From contig NZ_AP019697.1 of the NCBI RefSeq assembly GCF_007164725.1, forward strand, positions 1,160,001-1,224,000: a stretch of DNA of 64,000 bases. The letters run 5' to 3'. The notes beneath the pieces are model-generated. The model was given only the letters and a program-made list of their open reading frames with translations. It made no database searches and was not told the DNA's origin. How positions within the stretch are numbered: the stretch's first letter is position 1; every line of letters starts with the position of its first letter. Shown piece after piece: positions 32,301 to 39,777 of the stretch. The position numbers and the translations under genes were made by a program. Source of the DNA: Dialister hominis (GTDB lineage Bacteria; Bacillota; Negativicutes; Veillonellales; Dialisteraceae).

Positions 32301-32698
32301 TTGATCATTGCAGACAAGGAGCGCATGCGCTCCCTTAACCTTTCCGTACTGGAAAAAGTGCCTTCAAAACCTGCCTCTTCCACGACAGGAAATGAAAATA
32401 TTCTGGCATCGGGAACAAAAAACTTTAGATTTTCTTCCCACCGGAAAATATCTTTCTGCGTAGGAACCACAATAACAGCCGTATTATATTTCGCCAGGAG
32501 AGACGCAGCCGCCAGAGATTTCTGAGACCCGCTGATCCCGTTGATGATTACAGATTTTCCCGGATGGTTCTGGTCGATTAAGGATGTCAGCCTGTCTCCA
32601 ATCATCTGAACCAGCTCAGGCCCCTTTGTGTTCAAATCTGAAGTTTCCTCTTTTGCATTTTCTTTTCCATCAATCATCTTATTTTTTTCTGCCATCAT
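29342..32698 (-). CDS. mfd: transcription-repair coupling factor
   Basis: Mfd removes stalled RNA polymerase and recruits UvrA. The 1118 residues carry a UvrB-like N-terminal region (FPVVEEAGFEG ... RGDIVDIYP), an RNA-polymerase-binding CarD-like domain (LNPGDYVVQQVHGIGRYLG), a superfamily 2 helicase with Walker A GDVGFGKTEVA and box VVDEEQRFGV, a RecG-like translocase motif (IENGLDQPNANTMLV, MRGRVGRSD) and the C-terminal TRCF domain. Two adjacent ATGs (32698, 32695) follow AGGAGGTGAA; the second has the better spacing. It starts 12 bases after folK, an unusual but clear operon link with folate genes. Confidence 0.97.
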   Translation of the reverse strand: MMAEKNKMIDGKENAKEETSDLNTKGPELVQMIGDRLTSLIDQNHPGKSVIINGISGSQKSLAAASLLAKYNTAVIVVPTQKDIFRWEENLKFFVPDARIFSFPVVEEAGFEGTFSSTERLRERMRSLSAMINGEKSIIIAAAVEAAQKISAPSSIKDHLYKFELGSEIERREVLEVLQDLGYERVDQVERSGHFSVRGDIVDIYPINEIHPVRIEFFGDEIDSIRLFDVDSQRSIETLESQSVFPVAVKGSKNSSVLSYLDHGIVFYDEPQRGEESLKQFFKEEKANAGKAFLWSELIHTARKQTNQEMVFSLLKRELEEFKPSVYHNWNGQEMTNYQRQIPIFTADLKSLLNKNWKTAIVIPRASEKREIEGILTDHQIPMSLDIEEGKVVLLDGVLTEGFELSDFNLALITAGDILGRQKLRKYSTSGSRKQIRYFSDLNPGDYVVQQVHGIGRYLGIRTIELSGVHRDYITIQYAGSDKLYLPVDQIGTLEKYIGPEGETPRLHTMGGANWKKIRSKAKKSIQELAEKLLDVYAKRELAKGIAFAPDTAEQVEFEDSFPYVETENQENAISVIKKAMEKPTPMDMLLCGDVGFGKTEVAMRAVFKCVMSGYQAMVLCPTTVLSEQHYKNFKSRMDSFGVNIAVLNRFTKASERTKILHQLESGELDVVIGTHSVLNKKIKCRRLGLLVVDEEQRFGVVQKERRKSLAEGIDVLTLSATPIPRTLHMSLTGLRDMVTITTPPPGRHAIQTYVSEYDDSIVIDAILREKERGGQSFFVYNRIETMPAMLDHLKSILPDTISIGVAYGRMDGAVLEKVMLDFYQGKHDVLLCTTLIENGLDQPNANTMLVYDADKLGLSQIYQMRGRVGRSDKIARAWFFYNKDKVLSEVAEKRLNTIREFTELGSGFKVAMRDLEIRGAGNLLGSAQHGNIASVGFAAYCSMLEEAVQRLMAEREHKPLPKKLPNTTIEFRQDAYLDSKYISNEEQKMEIYRRLASVEDEKELADLIDEAVDRYGTPTEPAEKLFSISLVRIKARKLGIGSVIDEGDSMLLTWADEDFMRGWNPNLLPKALVPYLHFLPGNPARLRIRKAGIKGSPMKWLGGFLDELMSEIHHSSH

Positions 32699-32710
32699 TT
32701 CACCTCCTGC

Positions 32711-33217
32711 CTACCATGCAATGTCCGTTTTCTCTACATCCTTATATCCATCCAGTTCCAGAATCCTCTGGTGGATTCCTTCACCATTAAAGACGAAATC
32801 AGGATATATTTCTTCCAAAGGGACCAACACAAAGGGCCGCTCCCAGAAAAATGGGTGCGGCAATTTCAGAAAATCTGTATTGCTTTCTATTTCACTGTTA
32901 TAAATCATATCCAGATCCAGCGTCCTTGGTCCCCAGTGCCTGATGCGGATACGGCCGAATGATTTTTCCACCTGCAGCAGAAATTCCATCAGTTCTTCAG
33001 GTTCCCCTGTCCATGAAACTTCAATTACGGCATTCAGGAAAACGGCCTGCTCCGTCAACCCCCATGGCTTGGTCTTGTAAAGGGATGATTTCTTCAGGAC
33101 CCTGAGTCTTTCATCCTGATTCAGCGTCCTGACGGATCCAGAGAGAATCTCAGCTGAATTTCCCATATTAGATCCCAGCGAGATAATATAAGAATTCCTT
33201 TTCAATGAATTCAACAT
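32711..33217 (-). CDS. folK: 2-amino-4-hydroxy-6-hydroxymethyldihydropteridine pyrophosphokinase
   Basis: HPPK adds pyrophosphate to the pterin in folate synthesis. The 168-residue protein shows the N-terminal IISLGSNMGNS, the central KPWGLTEQAVFLNAV, RIRHWGPRTLDLDMI with its metal-binding Asp pair, and LPHPFFWERPFVLVPL. I used ATG at 33217; a TTG at 33232, two bases after the folB stop, is an alternative. Ribosome sites are weak for both, which suggests coupling to folB. It is third in the folP-folB-folK set, ahead of mfd. Confidence 0.93.
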   Translation of the reverse strand: MLNSLKRNSYIISLGSNMGNSAEILSGSVRTLNQDERLRVLKKSSLYKTKPWGLTEQAVFLNAVIEVSWTGEPEELMEFLLQVEKSFGRIRIRHWGPRTLDLDMIYNSEIESNTDFLKLPHPFFWERPFVLVPLEEIYPDFVFNGEGIHQRILELDGYKDVEKTDIAW

Positions 33218-33234
33218 TTGATAAACCGTCAAAC

Positions 33235-33597
33235 CTATCTTTCTTTTTTTATCGTAACGGATACATCATCCAGGATGCCGGGAATGGGAGAACCCGGCTT
33301 ATGGACAGTAGTCACGATTTCTTCAACCTGAGGAAATTTTTCCATGACATCTTCATTGATCACGCCTGCCAGTTTTTCCAAAAGCTTATAGGGGCCTCCT
33401 TCGGCCGCGCGCTTCACAATCTGGAAAACTTCCACGTAATTTACGGAATCATTCAAGTCATCGGTCCGGCTGACTTTGGACAGATCTGTGCCGATCACGA
33501 CATCAATATAAAATCGCTGTCCCAATGTCTTCTCTTCCGGCTCATCGCCATGATAACCGAAAAATGCCATATTTTTGAGTTTAATATAATCCATCAT
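33235..33597 (-). CDS. folB: dihydroneopterin aldolase
   Basis: FolB cleaves dihydroneopterin to the hydroxymethyl pterin and glycolaldehyde. The 120-residue protein starts DYIKLKNMAFFGYHGDEPEEKTLG, which includes the substrate-binding Glu of the family, and contains DLNDSVNYVEVFQIVK and the catalytic-Lys region LLEKLAGVINED. Length is typical. Two adjacent ATGs (33597 and 33594) follow AGGGTG. It lies between folP, 16 bases upstream, and folK, so three consecutive folate steps are co-transcribed. Confidence 0.95.
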   Translation of the reverse strand: MMDYIKLKNMAFFGYHGDEPEEKTLGQRFYIDVVIGTDLSKVSRTDDLNDSVNYVEVFQIVKRAAEGGPYKLLEKLAGVINEDVMEKFPQVEEIVTTVHKPGSPIPGILDDVSVTIKKER

Positions 33598-33613
33598 TCA
33601 CACCCTGCCATCG

Positions 33614-34471
33614 TCAATTTTCCTGATTGAAATGATTTAAAGCATCCCATACCTTGATTTCACGGGCGCTTATTTTAACGTTATGAACACGGAATATAGA
33701 GCATCCTTTTCCAATCCCCCAGAGATTGACCGCAGCGGTTCCTTCATCTCTTTCAGGTGCCGGAAGATCCAGGATTGCACCGATGAAGCGTTTTCTGCTT
33801 ACTCCTAAAAGCCAGGGGAAAGGAAATTCCCTCGTCAGTTCATCCAGACGTGTCAGGACTTCCATGTTCTGCTCTGCCGTTTTGCCAAAACCGATTCCCG
33901 GATCCAGAATGATCTTATCCTGCTCTACGCCGGCCCTTACAGCAATATCAATGGAACGGTCAAAGAATTTTTTCATACTCTCCAGGATATCTTCATCATA
34001 TGTTTCTCCATCCTGGTTATGCATGAGGACTGCCGGCACTTTATATTCAGCAGTTACCCTTGCCATGCTGCCGTCATCATACTGGAATCCCCAGATATCA
34101 TTGACGATATGCGCCCCGGCCCGAAGTGCTGCGTCCATTGTCTCATAATGGTATGAATCGACAGATACAGGAACCGGAGAGCACGCTAAAATGGATGGAA
34201 GAATCTTCATCAATTTGTCTGTCTCATCCTTTGCCGAAAGGGACGTGAATCCCGGTCTTGTTGATTCTGCCCCTATGTCTACAATTGCTGCCCCATCTTC
34301 AACCATATCCTTCGCATGCTTCATGGCAGTTTCCAGCGTATTCCATTTCCCGCCGTCCGAAAATGAATCATCCGTTATATTTAAAACTCCCATGACAAGA
34401 GAGTCTCTGCCAATATGAAGTTCTTTGCCATCGTTCCATGCATATGATCTCATCTGTCTTGCTATCAACAA
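33614..34471 (-). CDS. folP: dihydropteroate synthase
   Basis: FolP joins the pterin pyrophosphate to p-aminobenzoate and is the sulfonamide target. Core motifs are MGVLNITDDSFSDGG, AAIVDIGAESTRPG, DSYHYETM, NDIWGF, LDPGIGFGKT and LLGVSRKRFIG. The start is not certain: TTG at 34471 has GAGGAG six bases upstream (285 residues); ATG at 34453 has no ribosome site; and TTG at 34495 extends further. It leads the folate operon from its own promoter at 34533-34560. Confidence 0.95.
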   Translation of the reverse strand: MLIARQMRSYAWNDGKELHIGRDSLVMGVLNITDDSFSDGGKWNTLETAMKHAKDMVEDGAAIVDIGAESTRPGFTSLSAKDETDKLMKILPSILACSPVPVSVDSYHYETMDAALRAGAHIVNDIWGFQYDDGSMARVTAEYKVPAVLMHNQDGETYDEDILESMKKFFDRSIDIAVRAGVEQDKIILDPGIGFGKTAEQNMEVLTRLDELTREFPFPWLLGVSRKRFIGAILDLPAPERDEGTAAVNLWGIGKGCSIFRVHNVKISAREIKVWDALNHFNQEN

Positions 34472-34532
34472 AACCCTCTCCTCTTCTATAAACAATCGTT
34501 TTTCAAAATTCTGAATTTACTAAATATCCAAT

Positions 34533-34560
34533 ATTATAACACGATTGGACTCTTCCACAA
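34533..34560 (-). promoter_or_regulatory. promoter of the folP-folB-folK-mfd operon
   Basis: Minus strand: -35 TTGTGG (34555-34560), 16-base spacer, -10 TATAAT (34533-34538). Confidence 0.65.
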
Positions 34561-34605
34561 AAATCAGGAAACGTTATAAAAAGGATGAAGCTCCGTTTCA
34601 GGCAA

Positions 34606-34633
34606 ACAAAAAAAGCGGTATCAACCGCTTTTC
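34606..34633 (-). terminator. terminator of the small-peptide unit
   Basis: Minus strand: AAAAGCGGT and ACCGCTTTT form a perfect stem with a 4-base loop and a seven-T tail. The stop codon of the short reading frame falls in the loop. Confidence 0.85.
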
Positions 34634-34731
34634 TTGTGCAAGACTATCATTGAGGAGTATGCATAGTCCGCAGCCCAATTGATAATCAGGGAAATAATCA
34701 TCAATTTGACCAGATAGAAATTCTATCTCAT
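34621..34731 (-). CDS. possible small hydrophobic peptide with stop at codon 3
   Basis: A strong ribosome site, GGAGG, lies seven bases before an ATG at 34731. The frame reads Met-Arg-TAG and then continues open to 34621: NFYLVKL, MIISLIINWAADYAY, SSMIVLHKKSG. Without the stop it would be a 36-residue peptide with one membrane-spanning stretch and a basic tail. Translation could also start at the internal ATG at 34701, giving 26 residues, though that has no good ribosome site. An earlier frame (MEEMP) overlaps the ATG. The stop lies inside a perfect palindrome, GATAGAATTTCTATC. The unit has its own promoter and terminator. It may be a type I toxin-like gene, a decayed gene or a noncoding RNA; I do not recognise it. 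Confidence 0.4.
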
Positions 34732-34753
34732 GGCATTTCCTCCATGTATTTAT

Positions 34754-34782
34754 ATTATACCCAAAATGATCAGAAAATCCAA
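34754..34782 (-). promoter_or_regulatory. promoter of the small-peptide unit
   Basis: Minus strand: -35 TTGGAT (34777-34782), 17-base spacer, -10 TATAAT (34754-34759). The predicted transcript is about 140 bases and ends at the terminator near 34606. Confidence 0.75.
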
Positions 34783-34818
34783 CACCCTGATTGTAAATTA
34801 TTAAAAATGCATTCCATC

Positions 34819-35430
34819 CTATTCCATGGCAAGGAGTTTCTGCAGGCAGATTGTGAATTGATCGATATCAGACAAGAAGCCGTTCATTTCCTTTAATACG
34901 TCTTTCCAGTAAATGATGTCTATACTGTTATTCATCCCATAAACTGCCTCAAGTGAATCCCTGACAGCTTCGTCTCCCCTGCTCTTGAAATTATGAATTT
35001 TAAGGCATCTGGCTTCGGCCTTCAAATTATTTTCTTCAAATCCTTTGGTATATTCAAGAACTTTTGAAACTTCCAATGCACCTGCTTTGCAAAGATCCCA
35101 GACAAGATTCATTTCATCAGGCATTTTCTCATCCTGATAGGATGAGAATTCATTGAAGAGATTTGTTAAATGGTCATGCATGGATTTCATTAATCCAAAT
35201 GCTCTGACACCATATCCATAGCCGGCTGCATCTTTATATGCTTTGACGATCCGATTAAATACGGCTTCCATATCACTGTCCGTATTTCCTAAAGCATGCT
35301 GAAATAGTCTTTTCCCCTGAAAAGCATCCATATCATTAGAAATAAACTGGTCGATCACTTTCTCTGCCTCAATGTATGAATTAAGCTGCACTGAGAGCGA
35401 CTCGAAAAATTTTTGTTTTTTATTATTCAT
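34819..35430 (-). CDS. helical protein, possibly DUF47/PhoU-like
   Basis: I do not firmly recognise this 203-residue, mostly helical, soluble protein. Its start (KKQKFFESLSVQLNSYIEAEKVID) resembles the DUF47/PhoU-like proteins that accompany phosphate transporters, and it has the same general size, but no Pit transporter gene is adjacent. It contains no membrane segment or obvious catalytic motif. I chose ATG at 35430, with AAAAGGG six bases upstream, over a TTG at 35451. It stands alone between the small-peptide unit and the metallo-hydrolase gene. Confidence 0.6.
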   Translation of the reverse strand: MNNKKQKFFESLSVQLNSYIEAEKVIDQFISNDMDAFQGKRLFQHALGNTDSDMEAVFNRIVKAYKDAAGYGYGVRAFGLMKSMHDHLTNLFNEFSSYQDEKMPDEMNLVWDLCKAGALEVSKVLEYTKGFEENNLKAEARCLKIHNFKSRGDEAVRDSLEAVYGMNNSIDIIYWKDVLKEMNGFLSDIDQFTICLQKLLAME

Positions 35431-35541
35431 GTAGCACCCTTTTCCATTCAAAGCATCCAGCTTCCTAATCCGTCTTAAGATTCACCGGAAATGATGAAAG
35501 AGGGCGGCATCCTGCAGACGCAGTCCTCTTTTATCAAAAAA

Positions 35542-36207
35542 TTACGGCTCCAGGCTTTCTCCAGGTTTTACGATTTTTACTGCAATCCCCTGTTTCTGTG
35601 CTTCTTCCTTGAAATCAGCCGGATTCTGTTCGATGACTGGCCAGGTGCTGTAATGAACAGGAATTACGCATTTTGCCTTCAGAAATTTGGCAGCAATCAA
35701 TGCATCGTCTGGTCCCATCGTATAGTTGTCTCCGATTGGAAGGACTGCATAGTCAATATCAAACAGTTCGCCAAACAGCTTCATATCTCCAAAGAGAGCC
35801 GTGTCTCCTGAATAATAAACAGTCTTCCCGTTGTTAAACTGTATGATGAACCCGCAGGGCGTGCCTCCGGGAGCTCCGCAGCTGTGGAAAGCCTGCACCA
35901 TTTTTACCTTTCCAAAGTCCGCCTTAAAAGATCCTCCCAGATTCATCGGCTGGAAATTGGAGACATTCTTTGAAAAGAGTGAAATCACCTCAGGAATCGC
36001 TATGACGCATGCGCCCGTGCGGCTGGCAATCTTATCTGCATCGCCGAAATGATCTCCGTGAGCATGAGAAAGAAGGATATAATCGCATTCAACCTTGTCA
36101 GCAGAAACAGCAGCCTGCGAATTTCCGCTCAGGAACGGATCAAAAAGAAGCGACTCCTTTCCTGTATCGATTTTAAAGCATGCATGTCCATAAAATGTGA
36201 ATTCCAT
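35542..36207 (-). CDS. metal-dependent hydrolase, UPF0173 (metallo-beta-lactamase fold)
   Basis: This 221-residue protein has the metallo-beta-lactamase fold. It starts FTFYGHACFKI, has the metal site HAHGDH (48-53), a third ligand near HSCGAPGG, SGDTALF with its Asp and a final His in CVIPVHYSTWP. The UPF0173/YtkL group has this length and motif set; its substrate is unknown. ATG at 36207 has GGAGA upstream. It follows the ANTAR regulator gene by 30 bases and may be the last gene of the long directon. Confidence 0.88.
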   Translation of the reverse strand: MEFTFYGHACFKIDTGKESLLFDPFLSGNSQAAVSADKVECDYILLSHAHGDHFGDADKIASRTGACVIAIPEVISLFSKNVSNFQPMNLGGSFKADFGKVKMVQAFHSCGAPGGTPCGFIIQFNNGKTVYYSGDTALFGDMKLFGELFDIDYAVLPIGDNYTMGPDDALIAAKFLKAKCVIPVHYSTWPVIEQNPADFKEEAQKQGIAVKIVKPGESLEP

Positions 36208-36237
36208 AATAAGAATCTCCTTTCTACAACTTACAGC

Positions 36238-36828
36238 CTATTTGTTCTTTCTGGCCATGATTTCCTTCACAACCTTCTGTGCGACTTCGGAGAGTGCAAT
36301 GCCTCTTTTCATGCTTGTCTGCTGCATTCTCCTGTAAGCCTCATCTTCAGAAATATGATAGAAGTCCATGAGAAGGCCTTTAGCGCGGTCTATGATCTTC
36401 CGGGCAGCCATTTCGCGTTCCATGTCCTTGATCCGGTGAACGATCTCGTTTTTCTGGCGGAACTGGCTTACTGCAATCTGGATGGCCGGAAAGAGAGACC
36501 GCTCGCTGACCGGTTTCATTACATATCCGAAAACCATGGATTTTTTTGCCTTTTCGATGATGTCTTCATCGCCAAAAGCTGTCAGGAGTACAACGGGTGC
36601 CAGATTGTCATGGGCAATCATTTTAGCTGCCTGGATACCGTCAAGCCTGGGCATCTTAACATCAAGGATTACAAGATCCGGATTGAGCTTCTTTGTCAGT
36701 TCCAAAGCTTCAACCCCGTCGGATCCTACACCGACGACTTCATGGCCTGCTTCTTCCATCATTTCCTTAAGATCCATGCAGATGAGTGCTTCATCATCTG
36801 CGATTACGATTTTATACACTTCTGCCAT
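36238..36828 (-). CDS. response regulator with ANTAR RNA-binding domain
   Basis: Residues 1-120 form a receiver domain with acidic pair ADDE (10-13), phospho-acceptor Asp56 in VILDVKMP and Lys in GYVMKP. Residues about 130-190 are an ANTAR domain (RKIIDRAKGLLMDFY ... EAYRRMQQTSMKRG), which binds twin-hairpin RNA motifs and prevents termination, as in AmiR, NasT and EutV. So this regulator acts on RNA rather than DNA. The partner kinase gene ends four bases upstream. I see no twin-hairpin target in the window. The target genes are unknown. Confidence 0.95.
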   Translation of the reverse strand: MAEVYKIVIADDEALICMDLKEMMEEAGHEVVGVGSDGVEALELTKKLNPDLVILDVKMPRLDGIQAAKMIAHDNLAPVVLLTAFGDEDIIEKAKKSMVFGYVMKPVSERSLFPAIQIAVSQFRQKNEIVHRIKDMEREMAARKIIDRAKGLLMDFYHISEDEAYRRMQQTSMKRGIALSEVAQKVVKEIMARKNK

Positions 36829-36832
36829 TCTG

Positions 36833-38254
36833 CTATGCTCCCATCAATGCCCTCGAGCAATAAATATCAGCTGTTACGAACTCTCCATCATTCCTCAGTT
36901 CGAAGCTTCCCTTTAATTCTATTTCTACTAAATTCCTTACAATCTGAAGTCCTAGGCCGGATGAATTCATGTCTTTGACTTCAGGCGATAAGGGATGCCC
37001 ATTATTTTTAATATAAACATGAAGTTTCTCTTCATCCAGAGATGTTCCGACGATAAGAATCCCCTTGTCCATACCATTAAAACCATGATCAATCGCATTA
37101 TGGATGAGTTCATTGGCTGCAATCGCCAGCGGAACTGCTTTTTCAGAATCTACAATCAGCGGATCACTGCCCTTTTCGCGGACTACCCGCACCGGGCAGA
37201 ACGTCAGGCTGTCCACAGACAATTTGCAGATACGGTCAAGCAGCACATCCATATCGATCTGTCCGCCGCTCTGGCTTGCCAGGATATCATGAATTTGTGA
37301 AATGCCAAGAATCCTGTTTACTGAACGCTTCAAGGCGTCCTTCGTATCCGGATCTTTGGCGCGTCTTGCCTGCATGCGAAGCATTCCTGCTATCGTATTG
37401 AGGCTGTTCTTGACGCGGTGATGGATTTCTTTGATGACAGAATCCTTGACAAGTATCTGCTTTTCTTTTTCACGAATCGCAGTAACATCCGTGAGGATCA
37501 GTACAGTCCTTGTCACCTTGCCGCCAGAAATAATGGGAAGCCCCCAGGCCGAAAGCGTCATGTTTTCGGAAACTTCATCGCCGAAAACAGGCCGTCCCGT
37601 TTTCATGACTTCATCGACAAGCGGAAACCGTACGATCGTGTGCCCGATAATTTCCTGGCTTTCGACAGCCTCTTTATCAAGAACCATGTATAAATCATTA
37701 GCCATATCATTGGAATAAATGATGCGGCCTAATGAATCCAGTATGATGACACCGTCCTGCGGGCGTATGCCATAATAGTCCTTCCCGTCAAAGGGTACCT
37801 GTAGCGCAAGACTTCCTGTATCTGTCAGGACCTGCTGCTGATCAAGCGAGCTGGATACGAAACAGACGACGGCAAATGGAACGCCTGCATTATCAACGAT
37901 AGGATATCCTGTAACTGCGACTTTCCTTCCCTGATCGAGCTCCATGCGGCCTGCGACTTTTCTTCCCGTACTGAAAACATTTTCGACGATGGATAATTCA
38001 TCCCTCAAAAACGTATCTCCCGCCTTGAAGAAAGTCTGGCTGTGCGTATAGGAAGGCCGGACAGCGAGCAGGATGACTGAAATATCAGAATTCTTTCCCT
38101 TGGCGCATAAGTACACCTGATTCTTTGAAATATCGGCTGCAAACTGAAGGGCAACCTGTTCATGATCCAGAATTTTAGCCTGCACTTCAGTCAGATTCGT
38201 CGAATCACGAATCAATGTGTAAAGCTGACTCATTTCTATGCCGCGTGTCTGCAT
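36833..38254 (-). CDS. sensor histidine kinase, EutW-like (HisKA_2)
   Basis: The 473-residue soluble kinase has an N-terminal H_kinase_N sensor region (about 1-150), a PAS-like domain (GVIILDSLGRIIYSNDMANDLY, near 190-280; given in shortened form), the HisKA_2 box with the phospho-His in EIHHRVKNSLNTIAGML, and an HATPase domain (ANELIHNAIDHGF, LGLQIVRNLV). No membrane segment is present, so it senses a cytoplasmic signal. This is the EutW/PdtaS class that pairs with ANTAR regulators. ATG at 38254 has GGGAGA upstream. The regulator gene follows four bases later. Confidence 0.93.
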   Translation of the reverse strand: MQTRGIEMSQLYTLIRDSTNLTEVQAKILDHEQVALQFAADISKNQVYLCAKGKNSDISVILLAVRPSYTHSQTFFKAGDTFLRDELSIVENVFSTGRKVAGRMELDQGRKVAVTGYPIVDNAGVPFAVVCFVSSSLDQQQVLTDTGSLALQVPFDGKDYYGIRPQDGVIILDSLGRIIYSNDMANDLYMVLDKEAVESQEIIGHTIVRFPLVDEVMKTGRPVFGDEVSENMTLSAWGLPIISGGKVTRTVLILTDVTAIREKEKQILVKDSVIKEIHHRVKNSLNTIAGMLRMQARRAKDPDTKDALKRSVNRILGISQIHDILASQSGGQIDMDVLLDRICKLSVDSLTFCPVRVVREKGSDPLIVDSEKAVPLAIAANELIHNAIDHGFNGMDKGILIVGTSLDEEKLHVYIKNNGHPLSPEVKDMNSSGLGLQIVRNLVEIELKGSFELRNDGEFVTADIYCSRALMGA

Positions 38255-38289
38255 ATTATTCTCCCATCCTGAATGTATAAATCTGTACT

Positions 38290-39312
38290 TTACATTTTGA
38301 TCTGTTCTGCATTAAAAGGCAGGCGCGGATCCGCATTTAAAGACATATCGGCAAATTCGCCGGCTTTGGCCATGTAATAGGCACGGCAGCCGATCATAGC
38401 CCCGTTGTCGGTGCAAAGGGTCAGGCTCGGACGGCACATGCGTATGCCGCGTTTACTGCACTCCTCTTCAAGCCTGGTCCTTAATTCGCTGTTTGCTGCG
38501 ACTCCGCCTGCGAGGGCAATCGTCTTCATACCCGTCACTTTGACGGCTTCCATCGCTTTTTCAATCAGGACATCCACAACGGCCTTCTGGAAGGAAGCTG
38601 CCACATCCTCTGCCACGATTTCTTCTTTCTTCATTTTCATCGTATTGATGTAGTTGATGACGGATGATTTCAATCCGCTGAAGGAGAAATCAAAGTTGTG
38701 ACCCTTGCTGAGTCCCATCGGGAAGTGGATAGCGCTGCTGTTCCCTTCCTTTGCCAGACGGTCAATGTGCGGTCCGCCCGGATATGGATAACCAAGTACA
38801 CGTGCGACTTTATCGAAAGCTTCTCCTGCAGCATCATCTCTTGTCTGTCCGAGAATTTCAAAGTGATTGTAATCTCTGACTACAACGAGCATGGTATGAC
38901 CGCCGGAAACAACCAGTGATAAAAAAGGAGGTTCCAGATCGGGATACTGTACCAGGTTGGCAAAGATATGCCCTTCTATATGGTTGACTGCAATAAGAGG
39001 CTTGTCAATAGCCCAGGCTACCGCCTTTGCGGCTGCTACTCCAACAAGAAGCGCCCCGACCAGACCCGGCCCCTGCGTGACCGCGATGGCATCCATATCA
39101 GACCAGCTGCATCCTGCCTGCTCCAATGCTTCAATGGCAACGGGAAGCACATCCTCTATATGATGGCGTGATGCAATTTCAGGAACTACACCGCCAAACT
39201 TCTTATGAATCGGAACCTGTGTTGAAATGATGTCAGACAAGACTTGTCTGCCGTCCTCCACTACTGCGCAGGACGTTTCATCACAACTTGATTCGAATGC
39301 TAATATCTTCAT
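38290..39312 (-). CDS. tsaD: tRNA N6-adenosine threonylcarbamoyltransferase
   Basis: TsaD transfers threonylcarbamoyl to A37 of ANN-decoding tRNAs, with TsaB and TsaE. The 340-residue ASKHA-fold protein has [11 protein letters not shown], the metal ligands His111 and His115 in [30 protein letters not shown] and [13 protein letters not shown]. The length and start are normal (ATG at 39312). It follows rimI by nine bases. tsaC, which makes the threonylcarbamoyl-AMP, is not in the window. Confidence 0.97.
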   Translation of the reverse strand: MKILAFESSCDETSCAVVEDGRQVLSDIISTQVPIHKKFGGVVPEIASRHHIEDVLPVAIEALEQAGCSWSDMDAIAVTQGPGLVGALLVGVAAAKAVAWAIDKPLIAVNHIEGHIFANLVQYPDLEPPFLSLVVSGGHTMLVVVRDYNHFEILGQTRDDAAGEAFDKVARVLGYPYPGGPHIDRLAKEGNSSAIHFPMGLSKGHNFDFSFSGLKSSVINYINTMKMKKEEIVAEDVAASFQKAVVDVLIEKAMEAVKVTGMKTIALAGGVAANSELRTRLEEECSKRGIRMCRPSLTLCTDNGAMIGCRAYYMAKAGEFADMSLNADPRLPFNAEQIKM

Positions 39313-39321
39313 TTTATCTCC

Positions 39322-39777
39322 TTATAACTTTCGGGACATGATATACCCGTCTTCGACAGGAAGTTCATACACCGATTTCCTTAGACCGTCAACGTGGAAC
39401 CCAAAATTCTTATATAAATTCTGTGCCCCATGATTGCTCACACGGACTTCAAGAAACATTGTCTTCATATCGTTTTCGAGAGCTTTATCAATCCCGGCCT
39501 CCAGAATGGCTTTTGCCGCCCCCTGCTTTCGAAACTCAGGAAGAACCCCGATATTGACCAGCTGCGCTTCATCAAGCACGTACCAGAAACAGGCATAGCC
39601 TATGACTTTTTCCGAAGTCCTTGCAACGAGGTAATGGCTGTGCGTTCCCTGAAAATCATGATTGACAGTCTCTTTTCTCCATGCATCGGAAAAACAAATC
39701 CTGCCAATTTCATATATGGCCAGAATATCAGAGGCAAGCGCTTCTTCTATTACGAATCGGCATGCTGCTTTTCCCAT
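39322..39777 (-). CDS. rimI: ribosomal protein bS18-alanine N-acetyltransferase
   Basis: RimI acetylates the N terminus of ribosomal protein S18. The 151-residue GNAT fold shows VNIGVLPEFRKQGAAKAIL (the acetyl-CoA loop, here Arg-Lys-Gln-Gly-Ala-Ala), FLEVRVSNHGAQNLYKNFGF and YIMSRKL at the end. Other GNAT substrates cannot be excluded, but the tsaB-rimI-tsaD order is the standard context. ATG at 39777 lies 28 bases inside tsaB. Confidence 0.92.
   Translation of the reverse strand: MGKAACRFVIEEALASDILAIYEIGRICFSDAWRKETVNHDFQGTHSHYLVARTSEKVIGYACFWYVLDEAQLVNIGVLPEFRKQGAAKAILEAGIDKALENDMKTMFLEVRVSNHGAQNLYKNFGFHVDGLRKSVYELPVEDGYIMSRKL

Noticed and set aside
34472-34620. The small-peptide unit as an attenuated leader of folP
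   Set aside because: folP has its own promoter (TTGTGG-16-TATAAT at 34533-34560) downstream of the terminator, so an independent transcript is simpler; a partial leader role is not excluded.
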